This document shows positions 7,313 to 16,204 of a stretch of DNA of 64,000 nucleotides, in pieces. The stretch's first letter is position 1, and the number at the start of each line of letters is the position of its first letter. The stretch is taken from NCBI GenBank assembly GCA_000980705.1, contig LBCK01000002.1:310001-374000 (forward strand), given 5' to 3'. This stretch comes from Ruminococcus sp. UNK.MGS-30. Lineage in GTDB: Bacteria > Bacillota > Clostridia > Oscillospirales > Ruminococcaceae. A program made the translations under genes and the position numbers. Under the pieces are notes generated by a model. It was not told the DNA's origin. It made no database searches and worked only from the letters and a program-made list of their open reading frames with translations.

Positions 7313-9346
7313 TCACCTGTTGCTGCCGGGAGCCGCTTTGCGCTTTCTCGCAGTGCCTGCCGTTTTTTTGACGGTCGTCTTTTTCGGCTTGACGGCTGCG
7401 CTCTTTGCAGGGGATGCCTTTGCCGCTGCGGACTTTCTCGGCGCACGCTTTTTCACCGGACTGTACTTCAGATAGAGTACAGAAAGCGGTGCAAGGGTGA
7501 GGGAGATGCACTGTTCAAAACCGTGCATGGCAATGGGGAGCGTCTGGAATTTCTTTTCCGTGACGCCGCTGCCGCCATAGACTGCTGCATCTGTATTGAA
7601 TACCACCTGGTATCTGCCTTCCTTCGGCACACCGATCTTATAATCGTTGCGCTGCACCGGGCAGAAGTTGCAGATGGCGATGATCTCGTTTCCGTCGTCG
7701 TCAATACGCCGGAAGGCGATGACGCTCTGCTGATAGTCGTCGTGGGAGATCCAGCTGAATCCCTGCCAGGAATCGTCATCCTGCCAGAGTGCGGCGTTGT
7801 CCAGATAGAATTTGTTCAGATCCTGTGAGAACTGTTCCATCTGCTTGTGTGCCGGCTGTTCCAGGAGTTCCCAGTCCAGCTGCGTCTCATAGTTCCACTC
7901 TTTTTTCTGTGCGAATTCCTGTCCCATAAAGAGCAGTTTCTTTCCGGGATGCGCCATCATATAGCCAAGGAATGCCCGGTAAGAGGCGAACTTTTCTTCT
8001 TCGGTCTGACCGCTCATCTTCTCCAGCATGGAGCATTTTCCGTAGACGATCTCGTCATGCGAAATGGGGAGAATGTAGTTCTCCGAGAAACAGTAGAAGA
8101 ACGAGAACGTCAGCTTGTCGTGGTTGAACGCCCGGTAGATGGGGTCGAGGGAGATGTAGCTGAGCATATCGTTCATCCAGCCCATGTTCCACTTGAAGTT
8201 GAATCCCAGACCGCCGATGTCGGTGGGTTTGGTGACCATGGGCCATGCTGTGGATTCCTCTGCGATCATGAGGATGTCCGGATTCCGGGAGAATGCCGCC
8301 TCATTCAGATGTCGCAGGAAGTCTACCGCCTCCAGGTTCTCGTGACCGCCGTAAACGTTGGGACGCCATTCGCCGTCCTGCCGGTCGTAGTCCAGATAGA
8401 GCATGGATGCCACTGCGTCCACCCGGAGTCCGTCCAGATGGAAGTCCTCCAGCCAGCAGCAGGCGCTGGAGATCAGGAACGAGCATACCTCGCCTTTGCT
8501 GTAGTCAAATACTCTGGTTCCCCAGCCCTTGTGTTCCATTTTCAGCGGATCGGCATATTCATAGCAGTATGTGCCATCGAATTCGCACAGCCCCATGGGG
8601 TCTTTCGGGAAGTGTGCCGGAACCCAGTCCAGGATGACGCCGATGCCTGCCTGGTGGAACAGGTCGATCATTTTCCGGAAGTCGTCCGGCGTGCCGTGCC
8701 GTGAGGTGGGCGCAAAGTAACCGGTGACCTGGTATCCCCATGAGCCGTCAAAGGGATACTCCGTCAGCGGCATGAATTCCACGTGGGTATAGGACATCTT
8801 TTTCAGATAGGGGATGATCTCTTCTGCAAAGCCGATATAACTGGGGAACTTCTCCGCCGGGTTGTGCTTCCAGGAGGAGATGTTCACCTCATAGATGTTC
8901 ATGGGGCTTTTGTAGGGGACGTGCTTTTTCTTTTCCAGCATCCATTCCCGGTCTCCCCATACATATTCACTTTCAAACAGCTTGGAGGCGGTGCCGGGCC
9001 GGCGCTCATAGTGTGCGGCATAAGGGTCTGCCTTATCCAGAATGCGGCCGTCCTGTGTCTCGATGCTGTATTTATAGCTGTCAAATTGTTTCAAGCGGGG
9101 CAGTTCTGCTTCCCAGACTGTGTCTGAGATCTTGTGCATGGGATTGGCGGTGCGGTTCCAGCCGTTGAACTCTCCGATCACGGAGACGCTCTTTGCGTGG
9201 GGCGCCCAGACACGAAAGCGGTAGAACTGTCCTCTTCCACGCCGGAACGGGTGCGCACCGAAGAATTTATGTGCCTCAAAGTTTTTGCCTTGGTGGAACA
9301 AATACAATGGAAAATCATTTGCGGTGGATTTCTGTGATGATTGCAT
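7313..9346 (-). CDS. glgB: 1,4-alpha-glucan branching enzyme with basic C-terminal tail
   Basis: GlgB introduces alpha-1,6 branches. The 677-residue protein has an N-terminal CBM48-type domain, a GH13 barrel and a C-terminal beta domain. The catalytic regions are visible: DGLRVDAVASML with the nucleophile Asp, MIAEESTAWP with the acid Glu, and PISHDEIV. After the end of the usual enzyme, about 46 residues (roughly 632-677) consist almost only of Lys, Ala, Arg, Pro, Ser and Thr, like the tail of histone H1. GlgB normally lacks this. It is the first gene of the glg operon and follows a good promoter. Confidence 0.93.
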   Translation of the reverse strand: MQSSQKSTANDFPLYLFHQGKNFEAHKFFGAHPFRRGRGQFYRFRVWAPHAKSVSVIGEFNGWNRTANPMHKISDTVWEAELPRLKQFDSYKYSIETQDGRILDKADPYAAHYERRPGTASKLFESEYVWGDREWMLEKKKHVPYKSPMNIYEVNISSWKHNPAEKFPSYIGFAEEIIPYLKKMSYTHVEFMPLTEYPFDGSWGYQVTGYFAPTSRHGTPDDFRKMIDLFHQAGIGVILDWVPAHFPKDPMGLCEFDGTYCYEYADPLKMEHKGWGTRVFDYSKGEVCSFLISSACCWLEDFHLDGLRVDAVASMLYLDYDRQDGEWRPNVYGGHENLEAVDFLRHLNEAAFSRNPDILMIAEESTAWPMVTKPTDIGGLGFNFKWNMGWMNDMLSYISLDPIYRAFNHDKLTFSFFYCFSENYILPISHDEIVYGKCSMLEKMSGQTEEEKFASYRAFLGYMMAHPGKKLLFMGQEFAQKKEWNYETQLDWELLEQPAHKQMEQFSQDLNKFYLDNAALWQDDDSWQGFSWISHDDYQQSVIAFRRIDDDGNEIIAICNFCPVQRNDYKIGVPKEGRYQVVFNTDAAVYGGSGVTEKKFQTLPIAMHGFEQCISLTLAPLSVLYLKYSPVKKRAPRKSAAAKASPAKSAAVKPKKTTVKKTAGTARKRKAAPGSNR

Positions 9347-9375
9347 AGCATACCCTCCTTTTGTTTTCTATTCAT

Positions 9376-9404
9376 ATTTTAACATATAAAGGATAGTATT
9401 GCAA
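9376..9404 (-). promoter_or_regulatory. Promoter of the glg operon
   Basis: On the minus strand TTGCAA (9404-9399) and TAAAAT (9381-9376) are spaced by 17 bp, 30 bp upstream of the glgB start. The remaining bases to 9654 show no further recognisable feature. Confidence 0.65.
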
Positions 9405-9654
9405 GTTATTTTTTTGGTATCCAGTAAATTTCATAGAACCGCCCATATTTGAACCGCATATTTAGTCATGTTGCATAAAAACAAAGACGTATCATAACGG
9501 CTTTGTATTCTTTTTGTGGCGATATCGCACAAAGTACACGGCACATCACCTGCAATTGTATTTTTGGAAGAAAAATCCGGAATCTAAATGAATTCAGCAA
9601 AAAGCAGCTTTGATCTGGTAAAAATTAGATGCCGTAAAACTGTGCGATGCTGTC

Positions 9655-11904
9655 TCAGAATGCGGGGAGCAGACGTGCGGCGCAGACGGTTACATCATCC
9701 CGGCATTTTCCGCCGGCGAAGATCTCTGCCTTTTCGCAGATCTCCATCACGATCTGTTCCAGGTCGCTGGTGGTTTCCAGCAGCTGCCGGATCAGCGGAT
9801 AGGCGTCCTCGCTGACACCGTCCGACAGCATCAGAATGATGTCATCGGGGCAGAGCTTTACCTGCCGTATCGCTGTTTCGCCCTCCGGTTCCAGTCCGAG
9901 GGGAAACGTCATGGCGCTGATGCGTGAGACCTTTCCGCCGTGGCGGATCAGTGTGGCGGCTGCCCCGGATTTCATCATGGTGAGACACCCGGCGTCCAGA
10001 TCGAACCGGGCAACATCCAGTGTGGCAAAGGTCTCCTGGGGCGATTTGGTCAGCAGCAGCCCGTTCATCATGCGGACAGCCGCTGTGCCGGAGATGCCGC
10101 CGCTGATAAACTTGCGGAACAGCTCTGTGGTCATCCGGGACTCGATGGCAGCATTTTTTCCGGTTCCCATGCCGTCGGACAGCACCAGATAGGGGTTGCC
10201 GGCGCTGTCAGTGAAGAGGATGGCAGTGTCACCGGAGATGGTCTCCTGGCTGGCGTGCCGGGCGGAGGTGAAGTGTTCCAGCCGGTATCTGGGACGCTGG
10301 CAGAGCCGATAGCGCACAGTCTCGCCGGAGTAGATGGGGTCCAGTTCTTCCAGCGTCAGATTCAGAGATTCGGACAGGATGTGCCGGATGGTGGGCAGAC
10401 AGCCGTCCAGTTCCCGGCTCTGACAGCACATCTCGATCATAAGCCGGTCGGAAAGGGTGTGGTACACTGCGGCGGAGTCGCAGGGATAACCGTAGTGGAG
10501 CAGCTTGCGGCGCACGGTCTCACTGAGTTCGCTGCTGTAGCGGATGTGCAGCTGATCGCTGGTGGCGGTGAGCAGGTCCTCTGCGGCTGCCAGCTGTTCC
10601 AGGAGAACCGTGCGGCTCTCGGCAGTGCGTGCCGCCAGAAAGCGTGCCTTGCGCCGGTCGGCGGCGTGACGGGAAAAGAGGGTGCGCAGGCGTTCTGTCC
10701 GAATGCAGTGTTCCAGCTCCTGCGGAATTGCAGGCGGTGCGGCACTCAGATGGGTCTCCATTTTCCGAAAGCCGGCGAGGGTGTCCTCGTAGTTGGTCTC
10801 CCAGCAGCGCAGCTTGTTCCGGCAGCTGCCGCAGACCGTCTCGCAGACTTCCCGTGTGGCGTCGCCTGTGGATTCTTCCTGGGGCAGGATCGCCGAGATG
10901 GCATCCGTATCCTCCCGGACGCTGCGGATGGCGTCTGCCATATACTGCAGCCGGGAAGAAAGGGGCAGCGTGTTATCAGAGCGGTCGGGCAGGTCTGTGA
11001 TAAGCCACTTGTCCAGCCAGCTGCTGTCCAGGAACAGAAAGGCTGCGCTGCCCAGAAACAGGTTGATGACAGCGGAGACCTGGAGCAGACTTGTCCCGAA
11101 GGTGATGAGCGCCATCAGAGAGAACAGGAAAAATACACCGGCAATGAGAAACCGGTTTTTTCCGGAGAGATAGCCCACCAGCAGACCGCCCACCGGCAGG
11201 ATCAGCATGGGAAGTCCGGCATCCGGTGCGCCCAGGATTGCGCCGCAGGCTGTCAGTGCGCCGCAGATTACGCCGCCGGCACACCGGAACTTCTTTGCCC
11301 CGATTAGTGTGACTGCGGTGCTGATGACGCAGCCGGCGTTCATGGACGGGATGCCGTAACAGCTGAATGCTGCCACCGCCAGAATGAGAACGACTGCGGC
11401 GGCGCATCCGTCGGTGGAGCGCAGGGGAATCTTGCCTGTGCTGCGGACGCTGGAAAAGACGGCGTGCATAAAATAGGAGGCACAGCCGGTGAGTGCCGCA
11501 GTCATGGTGTAGCCGATCACTTCTGCGCCGCTGGCGTGGAATACCAGGGAGACGGCAATGCCGGAGAGAAACACACAGATGCCGGTGCTGCACGCCATGC
11601 CGGCGGCTGTTTTTGCAGGCCGTTTCAACAGGCGCAGGCACACCACGACTACCAGGGCAAACAGCAGGGGCAGGTTGTCCAGCATGGTATTGGAGAGCGT
11701 ATAGGAGATCAGACTGCCGATGAGAACGGCAATGGCACCGGGTGCGCTGAGGTTGGCGGCGATGGCGATGGGCAGCGGCGAGGTCATGGTTCCCATGTAT
11801 GTACCGGCAAGGAGCAGTCCGGAGAGAAAACCGCCGCCGGTCTCCCGGAGAATGCGTGGAACGGGGATGCGATGGAGGAGCTGAGGTTGGCTGGGGTTGT
11901 GCAT
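9655..11904 (-). CDS. spoIIE: Stage II sporulation protein E (membrane PP2C phosphatase)
   Basis: SpoIIE dephosphorylates SpoIIAA to release sigma-F in the forespore and interacts with FtsZ at the polar septum. The 749-residue protein has about ten hydrophobic segments in residues 15-300, a central regulatory region containing a Cys cluster (CETVCGSCRNKLRCW), and a C-terminal PP2C domain with LSDGMGTGKNA and LMLSDGVSEDA, both holding metal-binding Asp residues. The ATG at 11904 follows AAAGGACG; a 57-codon extension has no signal. The gene suggests an endospore former, although some gut Clostridia keep the gene without obvious sporulation. Confidence 0.92.
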   Translation of the reverse strand: MHNPSQPQLLHRIPVPRILRETGGGFLSGLLLAGTYMGTMTSPLPIAIAANLSAPGAIAVLIGSLISYTLSNTMLDNLPLLFALVVVVCLRLLKRPAKTAAGMACSTGICVFLSGIAVSLVFHASGAEVIGYTMTAALTGCASYFMHAVFSSVRSTGKIPLRSTDGCAAAVVLILAVAAFSCYGIPSMNAGCVISTAVTLIGAKKFRCAGGVICGALTACGAILGAPDAGLPMLILPVGGLLVGYLSGKNRFLIAGVFFLFSLMALITFGTSLLQVSAVINLFLGSAAFLFLDSSWLDKWLITDLPDRSDNTLPLSSRLQYMADAIRSVREDTDAISAILPQEESTGDATREVCETVCGSCRNKLRCWETNYEDTLAGFRKMETHLSAAPPAIPQELEHCIRTERLRTLFSRHAADRRKARFLAARTAESRTVLLEQLAAAEDLLTATSDQLHIRYSSELSETVRRKLLHYGYPCDSAAVYHTLSDRLMIEMCCQSRELDGCLPTIRHILSESLNLTLEELDPIYSGETVRYRLCQRPRYRLEHFTSARHASQETISGDTAILFTDSAGNPYLVLSDGMGTGKNAAIESRMTTELFRKFISGGISGTAAVRMMNGLLLTKSPQETFATLDVARFDLDAGCLTMMKSGAAATLIRHGGKVSRISAMTFPLGLEPEGETAIRQVKLCPDDIILMLSDGVSEDAYPLIRQLLETTSDLEQIVMEICEKAEIFAGGKCRDDVTVCAARLLPAF

Positions 11905-12073
11905 GATGGAAACGTCCTTTCTTTGCGGAGCGTCTGCCGGCGTACCTTTCTGCACGTGTTCTGTCTGCGGATTTTTCGGGATAGTTCGAGAAAATCCGTG
12001 GTTGCAGTCTGCGTACATTCGGATACGCCGGCAGGCTCTGAGGCGAGATGCCTGAAATATCATTGGTGTATTC

Positions 12074-12106
12074 ATTATACCGTTTGGAGAGAAAAATATC
12101 TGTCAG
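12074..12106 (-). promoter_or_regulatory. Presumed spoIIE promoter with 21-bp spacer
   Basis: On the minus strand CTGACA (12106-12101) and a perfect TATAAT (12079-12074) are separated by 21 bp. Spo0A-activated sigma-A promoters of spoIIE and spoIIG in Bacillus have such long spacers. No exact Spo0A box (TTGTCGAA-like) was seen upstream. Confidence 0.5.
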
Positions 12107-12189
12107 AATCTCTTGCATCATTTTAGAACAATGTGCATGAATCTGCGGCGGCAGGACGGGCAATCGGGAGAAGATGCGTTTCCGGTCAG

Positions 12190-12243
12190 TTTGGTGGGAA
12201 AAACAAAAAGGCAGCACCGTACAAAGCTTGTACGATGCTGCCA
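12190..12243 (-). terminator. Terminator of the modD-mtnN-lysR operon
   Basis: A 15-bp stem (12210-12224 with 12228-12242) with a three-base loop is followed on the minus strand by CTTTTTGTTTTT. It lies 70 bp after the lysR stop codon. Confidence 0.85.
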
Positions 12244-12313
12244 AAAACCGGAATCCAAGAACCTGTCACACGTGTCCTGTCAAGACAGGCTCTGAAATAT
12301 CGGTTGTCGTGTC

Positions 12314-13237
12314 CTATTTCCTCACCGGCTGCTGATACTCCATCAGCACCTGCTGCAATTCCTGGATATACAGCTGAGCGCCGTGGCTCTCCTGGATTCT
12401 CGGATTGGAGATCCAGCCAATCTCCATCCGCTCCGGCGTATCCAGGGGAACAGAGACAATGTCGCCGCCGTTCAGATCGGCGCTTACCATGCCGCTGCAA
12501 ATGGTGTAGCCGTTGACGCCTCGGAGCAGATTGAACAAGGTGGCACGGTCGCTGACACGGATGCACTTTTTGTGGGGCATGGTGCTGAGCAGTTCCTCCG
12601 CAAAGTAGAACGAGTTGTGGACACCCTGTTCAAAGCAGAGAAACGGGTATGGTTCCAGGTCGGCGGTCGTGACAGATGCCCGTCCGGCGAGAGGATGCTC
12701 TGCCCGGAGAAAGACGTGCGGTTCTGCGTTCACCAGGGAGTGGAATTCCAGGTGGTATTCCTCCAGCATGGCACGGATCACCTTTTCGTTAAAGCTGCTG
12801 AGGTACAGAATGCCGATCTCGCTGTCGAAGTTGCGCACATCCTCCATGATCTCGTGGGTGCGTGTCTCCCGGAGGGTGAACTCGTAGGACTCCGGGGACA
12901 GCCGCTGGATGAGCCGGACAAAAGCGTCCACCGCAAAGGCATAGTGCTGGGTGGAAATGGAACACCGCTGGCGTGTCTGCTTGGCTGCGCCGTAGTGCTG
13001 GTGGAGCAGGTCTGCCTGTTCCACCACCTGTCTGGCGTAGGACAGGAACTCCCGTCCGTCCTCGGTGAGGGCAATTCCTCTGGCGGAGCGGTGGAAAATG
13101 ATAATGCCAAATTCTTCTTCCAGGGTGCGGACAGCACTGGAAAGCGTGGGCTGCGCCACATAGAGCTGTTTTGCCGTTTCGCTGATCGAGCCGTGTTCCA
13201 CAATGGCGATCACATATTGCAGCTGCTGTAATGTCAT
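12314..13237 (-). CDS. LysR family transcriptional regulator
   Basis: The 307-residue protein has a LysR-type winged helix at residues 1-60 (MTLQQLQYVIAIVEHGSISE, then TLSSAVRTLEEE) and a C-terminal effector-binding domain of two Rossmann-like lobes. It starts 11 bp after mtnN, so it is the last gene of a modD-mtnN-lysR operon. LysR proteins usually control adjacent, often divergent, genes and bind a small effector; here it is co-directional and last, so its target cannot be read from position. The effector is unknown. Confidence 0.9.
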   Translation of the reverse strand: MTLQQLQYVIAIVEHGSISETAKQLYVAQPTLSSAVRTLEEEFGIIIFHRSARGIALTEDGREFLSYARQVVEQADLLHQHYGAAKQTRQRCSISTQHYAFAVDAFVRLIQRLSPESYEFTLRETRTHEIMEDVRNFDSEIGILYLSSFNEKVIRAMLEEYHLEFHSLVNAEPHVFLRAEHPLAGRASVTTADLEPYPFLCFEQGVHNSFYFAEELLSTMPHKKCIRVSDRATLFNLLRGVNGYTICSGMVSADLNGGDIVSVPLDTPERMEIGWISNPRIQESHGAQLYIQELQQVLMEYQQPVRK

Positions 13238-13248
13238 AGCGTTTTCCC

Positions 13249-13926
13249 TCAGAGCGATTCGATCATGCGCAGCACGATGTCTGCCACACGTTTTGCGGCG
13301 ATCTTTTCGAACTGATCGAAGGACATAGCGCCTTCGTCATCCGCATTGTCGGAGATGCAGCGGATGCTGACAAAGGGAACGCTGTTCCGGTAGGCGCACT
13401 GTCCCACAGCGGCGCTTTCCATGTCAATGGCATAGGGCGTGAGCCGCTGCTGGATCTCCGCCTTGACGGCGCTGTCTGTGACGAACGCCTCGCCGGAGAC
13501 GATGCGTCCCACAAAGGATCTCACTTCGAAAGAACCGCAGGTCTTGACTGCCAGGTCAATGAGTGCCTGGTCTGCGGTGTAGATGCCGCAGTAAGGCGGA
13601 TAGTCCTTCAGAAAGTGCAGATCCAGGTCGTGGGGCAGCACTTCGCTGGAAACTACAACATCACAAACGTGAATGTCGTTGTTCATGCCGCCTGCAATGC
13701 CGGCATTGATGACAGCGTCCGGTGCGAAATTGTCGATGAGCGCCTGGGTGCAGACTGCTGCGTTGACCTTTGCGATGCCGCTGCAGACGTGGACGATACG
13801 GGTGTCACCCACCTGGTTGATATAGTAGTCGAAACCAGCCTTTTTCTGGATCTCCGAATCGGGGAGACCCAGGCGGATGTCTACGAGTTCTGACGGCATT
13901 GCGCCGATGATTCCGATGGTTTTCAT
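13249..13926 (-). CDS. mtnN: 5'-methylthioadenosine/S-adenosylhomocysteine nucleosidase
   Basis: MtnN (Pfs) cleaves adenine from methylthioadenosine, S-adenosylhomocysteine and 5'-deoxyadenosine, which are by-products of methylation, polyamine and radical SAM reactions. The 225-residue length is standard. IGAMPSEL carries the N-terminal catalytic Glu, AGIAGGMN the nucleoside loop, DMESAA the ribose-binding Met-Glu and SDNADDEG the catalytic Asp. It begins 15 bp after modD and ends 11 bp before lysR. Confidence 0.93.
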   Translation of the reverse strand: MKTIGIIGAMPSELVDIRLGLPDSEIQKKAGFDYYINQVGDTRIVHVCSGIAKVNAAVCTQALIDNFAPDAVINAGIAGGMNNDIHVCDVVVSSEVLPHDLDLHFLKDYPPYCGIYTADQALIDLAVKTCGSFEVRSFVGRIVSGEAFVTDSAVKAEIQQRLTPYAIDMESAAVGQCAYRNSVPFVSIRCISDNADDEGAMSFDQFEKIAAKRVADIVLRMIESL

Positions 13927-13941
13927 GTCAAAAATACTCCT

Positions 13942-14799
13942 TTAGTTGGTGTGAAATTGTGCCTGCATCTGAATGGGTTCTGCCCGGTAGAATGCCGAGC
14001 TGACCAGACCGTCTACGCCGGTCGCCGCATATTCTGCCACGTTTTCTTCCGTGAGATTTCCGGCAGCGATGATGGTGCAGTGGGGATATGCCGCCTTGAC
14101 CTGTTCCACAGCCTTTGCCAGCGCATCCGGCTGCATCTGGAAAAACTGGATGGCATCCACGCCCACGGAGAGACAGCGGAGCGCCGTCTCTGCGGACTGT
14201 GTTTCCACAAAGACTTTCTTTTCGCAGAAGTGGCTTTTCTGCTGGGGATAGCGTTCCAGGAACACTTCCAGACCGCCCATGCAGGCGATGTGGGTCTCAT
14301 AGATGAGAACAGTTTCCGAGAGTCCCATGCGGTGCGGAATGACGCCGCCGGCAACGACTGCCTTTGTGACCAGTGCTTTTGTTCCCGGAAAATGCGCCCG
14401 TGCCGCTGTCAGAGAGATGGCAGGCGAGATCGCCTGCACCTGGCTCAGCATATTTCTTGCCTTTGTGGCAACACCGGAACAGTGGGACAGCAGGGACTGG
14501 CAGATCTTCCACGCCCGGTGCAGGTCGCAGACGCTGCCCTCTGCGGTGAAGAACAGCTCGCCGGCGCCGATCTGTGTGCCGGTGGGGAGAGAATATGCGG
14601 TGGAAAGTCCCAGCTTCGTCAGAATACGGGATACCTCTTCGGTGCAGCAGAGGACACACGCCTCACGGGTATAGAACGACAGCGAACCCGGCTCATCGCC
14701 GATGTCCAGCCCCAGAGTCGTCAGATCCAGGTAAGGGGTGTCCTGCTGAATGAGGGCATCCAGTTCGCTGTCCGGAATATAGATCAGATCGCTACGCAT
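13942..14799 (-). CDS. modD: ModD-like protein (quinolinate phosphoribosyltransferase fold)
   Basis: The 285-residue protein has the two-domain type II PRTase fold of NadC. The opening IYIPDSELDALIQQDTPYLD resembles ModD, a paralogue named for its presence in molybdenum transport operons; the biochemical role is not firmly established. TKARNML near residue 118 and the later HRMGLSE and AAGNLTEENV segments match the NadC/ModD barrel. AAGGAGCGATC precedes the ATG at 14799; a 56-codon longer frame was rejected. No molybdate transporter is nearby. NadC itself is less likely because the nadA and nadB partners are absent and the N-terminus fits ModD better. Confidence 0.8.
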   Translation of the reverse strand: MRSDLIYIPDSELDALIQQDTPYLDLTTLGLDIGDEPGSLSFYTREACVLCCTEEVSRILTKLGLSTAYSLPTGTQIGAGELFFTAEGSVCDLHRAWKICQSLLSHCSGVATKARNMLSQVQAISPAISLTAARAHFPGTKALVTKAVVAGGVIPHRMGLSETVLIYETHIACMGGLEVFLERYPQQKSHFCEKKVFVETQSAETALRCLSVGVDAIQFFQMQPDALAKAVEQVKAAYPHCTIIAAGNLTEENVAEYAATGVDGLVSSAFYRAEPIQMQAQFHTN

Positions 14800-14977
14800 T
14801 TGTGATCGCTCCTTTTTCATTGTGATGCTACCATTATACCACAAAACCGCTGTGTTGTCCACTGATTTTCTTTTTCGTTTCCGGGGATTTGCTTTCTTTT
14901 CGAAATGCGGTGTGAGGAATTCTCCGGAATCCTGCACTACAGAATTCGGAAAAGTGTACAACATCATACTATTTCAA

Positions 14978-15007
14978 TTGACAAAAACTGTGGAAATATG
15001 CTATAAT
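14978..15007 (+). promoter_or_regulatory. Promoter of the nucleoside kinase gene
   Basis: TTGACA and TATAAT are both perfect, spaced by 18 bp, with a TG extension before the -10 box, 66 bp upstream of the ATG at 15074. Confidence 0.8.
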
Positions 15008-15073
15008 ACCAATAGCGCATCTGCATTTGTATGCGTGCAGTGTGATTTGGTATTGCAGAAAGGTGAAACGACC

Positions 15074-15994
15074 ATGAAATACAGAAAACTGACAGACATC
15101 AACCAAGCTATGACTGCCTTCGAGGATGCCATGCGGCAGGCAGATCTGGCGTTTCTGGACGAACTGGAAAAGGTGGCAGATGCCATCCGCAAAACGGCGG
15201 TGGAGCGTCCGGTGATTCTGCTTGCAGGGCCGTCCGGTTCGGGAAAGACCACCACGGCTTTTCTGCTGGAGCGCTTTCTGGATGGCTGGGGCGCAGAGAC
15301 CCACACCATTTCCATGGACAATTTCTTTTCCACCATGACACCGCAGCAGCGGGAAATGGCGGCAACGGGAAAGCTGGATCTGGAGTCTCCGGCACGGGTA
15401 GACATTCCCTATCTGAACCAGCAGCTGCAAAGCATCATTGCTTGCAAGCCGACCTGGATGCCCCGGTATCATTTTCCCACCACGACCCGTATCGACCAGG
15501 ACTGGCAACTGACCCGGAAACCCGGCGAACTGCTTTTGCTGGAGGGCATCCATGCACTGAATCCGGATGTCATCACCATCCCCGAGGAGATGACCGTGCG
15601 GCTCTATGTCAGCGTCCGCACTCGTGTGACAAACGGAGAAACTGTGCTGCATCCGTCCAGACTGCGGCTCATGCGCCGGATGCTCCGGGATAAGAACTTC
15701 CGCCAGCGCAGTGTGGCAGAGACGCTCTCCATGTTTGAACACGTGCAGGCAGGGGAACACAAATATATTGCACCCTATAAAAAGCGTGCTGATTTTTCCA
15801 TAGACACGTTCCTGCCCTATGAGCTTGGCATTTACAAGACGCTGCTGGACGGGGAACTGGAGGCGGAAATGCAGCACCCCATGCTGCTGGAACTGCGGCA
15901 GATGTGGGATGATGTGGCACCGCTGACGCTGGAACACGTACCGGCAGATTCGCTGGTACGGGAGTTTGCAGGGGATAGTGTGTTCCAGTACTGA
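15074..15994 (+). CDS. Uridine kinase/phosphoribulokinase-family nucleoside kinase
   Basis: The 306-residue protein has a P-loop AGPSGSGKTT at residues 51-60 and then SMDNFF, a Udk-like substrate loop. LLLEGIHALNP matches the Walker B region of the family. These enzymes phosphorylate uridine, cytidine or related compounds with ATP or GTP. The N-terminal 45 residues are a helical extension; in longer relatives a TGS and threonyl-tRNA synthetase-like region occurs there, but it is missing here. The true substrate is uncertain. The ATG follows AAAGGTG. The gene stands alone behind a strong promoter. Confidence 0.8.
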   Translation: MKYRKLTDINQAMTAFEDAMRQADLAFLDELEKVADAIRKTAVERPVILLAGPSGSGKTTTAFLLERFLDGWGAETHTISMDNFFSTMTPQQREMAATGKLDLESPARVDIPYLNQQLQSIIACKPTWMPRYHFPTTTRIDQDWQLTRKPGELLLLEGIHALNPDVITIPEEMTVRLYVSVRTRVTNGETVLHPSRLRLMRRMLRDKNFRQRSVAETLSMFEHVQAGEHKYIAPYKKRADFSIDTFLPYELGIYKTLLDGELEAEMQHPMLLELRQMWDDVAPLTLEHVPADSLVREFAGDSVFQY

Positions 15995-16146
15995 GACTGC
16001 TTTTTAAGCTGCCCGATCTGGAATCTGTGGACTATCTTACACAGGAATAAAAAGGAATCTGAAATGGATAAAACTGTATAATTTAATATTTATCTATAAT
16101 TTATAAAATGATTGCACATCAATATCATGTACAATAAAAGGGATTT

Positions 16147-16165
16147 CACGCCGTAAAGCGGCGTG
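16147..16165 (+). other. Stem-loop upstream of the zinc-ribbon gene
   Basis: Perfect seven-base arms CACGCCG and CGGCGTG enclose five bases. It has no T-run, so it is more likely a leader structure or operator than a terminator. It lies 39 bp before the ATG at 16205. Confidence 0.4.
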
Positions 16166-16204
16166 TCACACCGGGGTTTTATCCGAACGGAGGAGGTTGC
16201 TTGT

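Noticed and set aside
12100..12180. A Spo0A box upstream of spoIIE
   Set aside because: No sequence close enough to TTGTCGAA or its complement was found.
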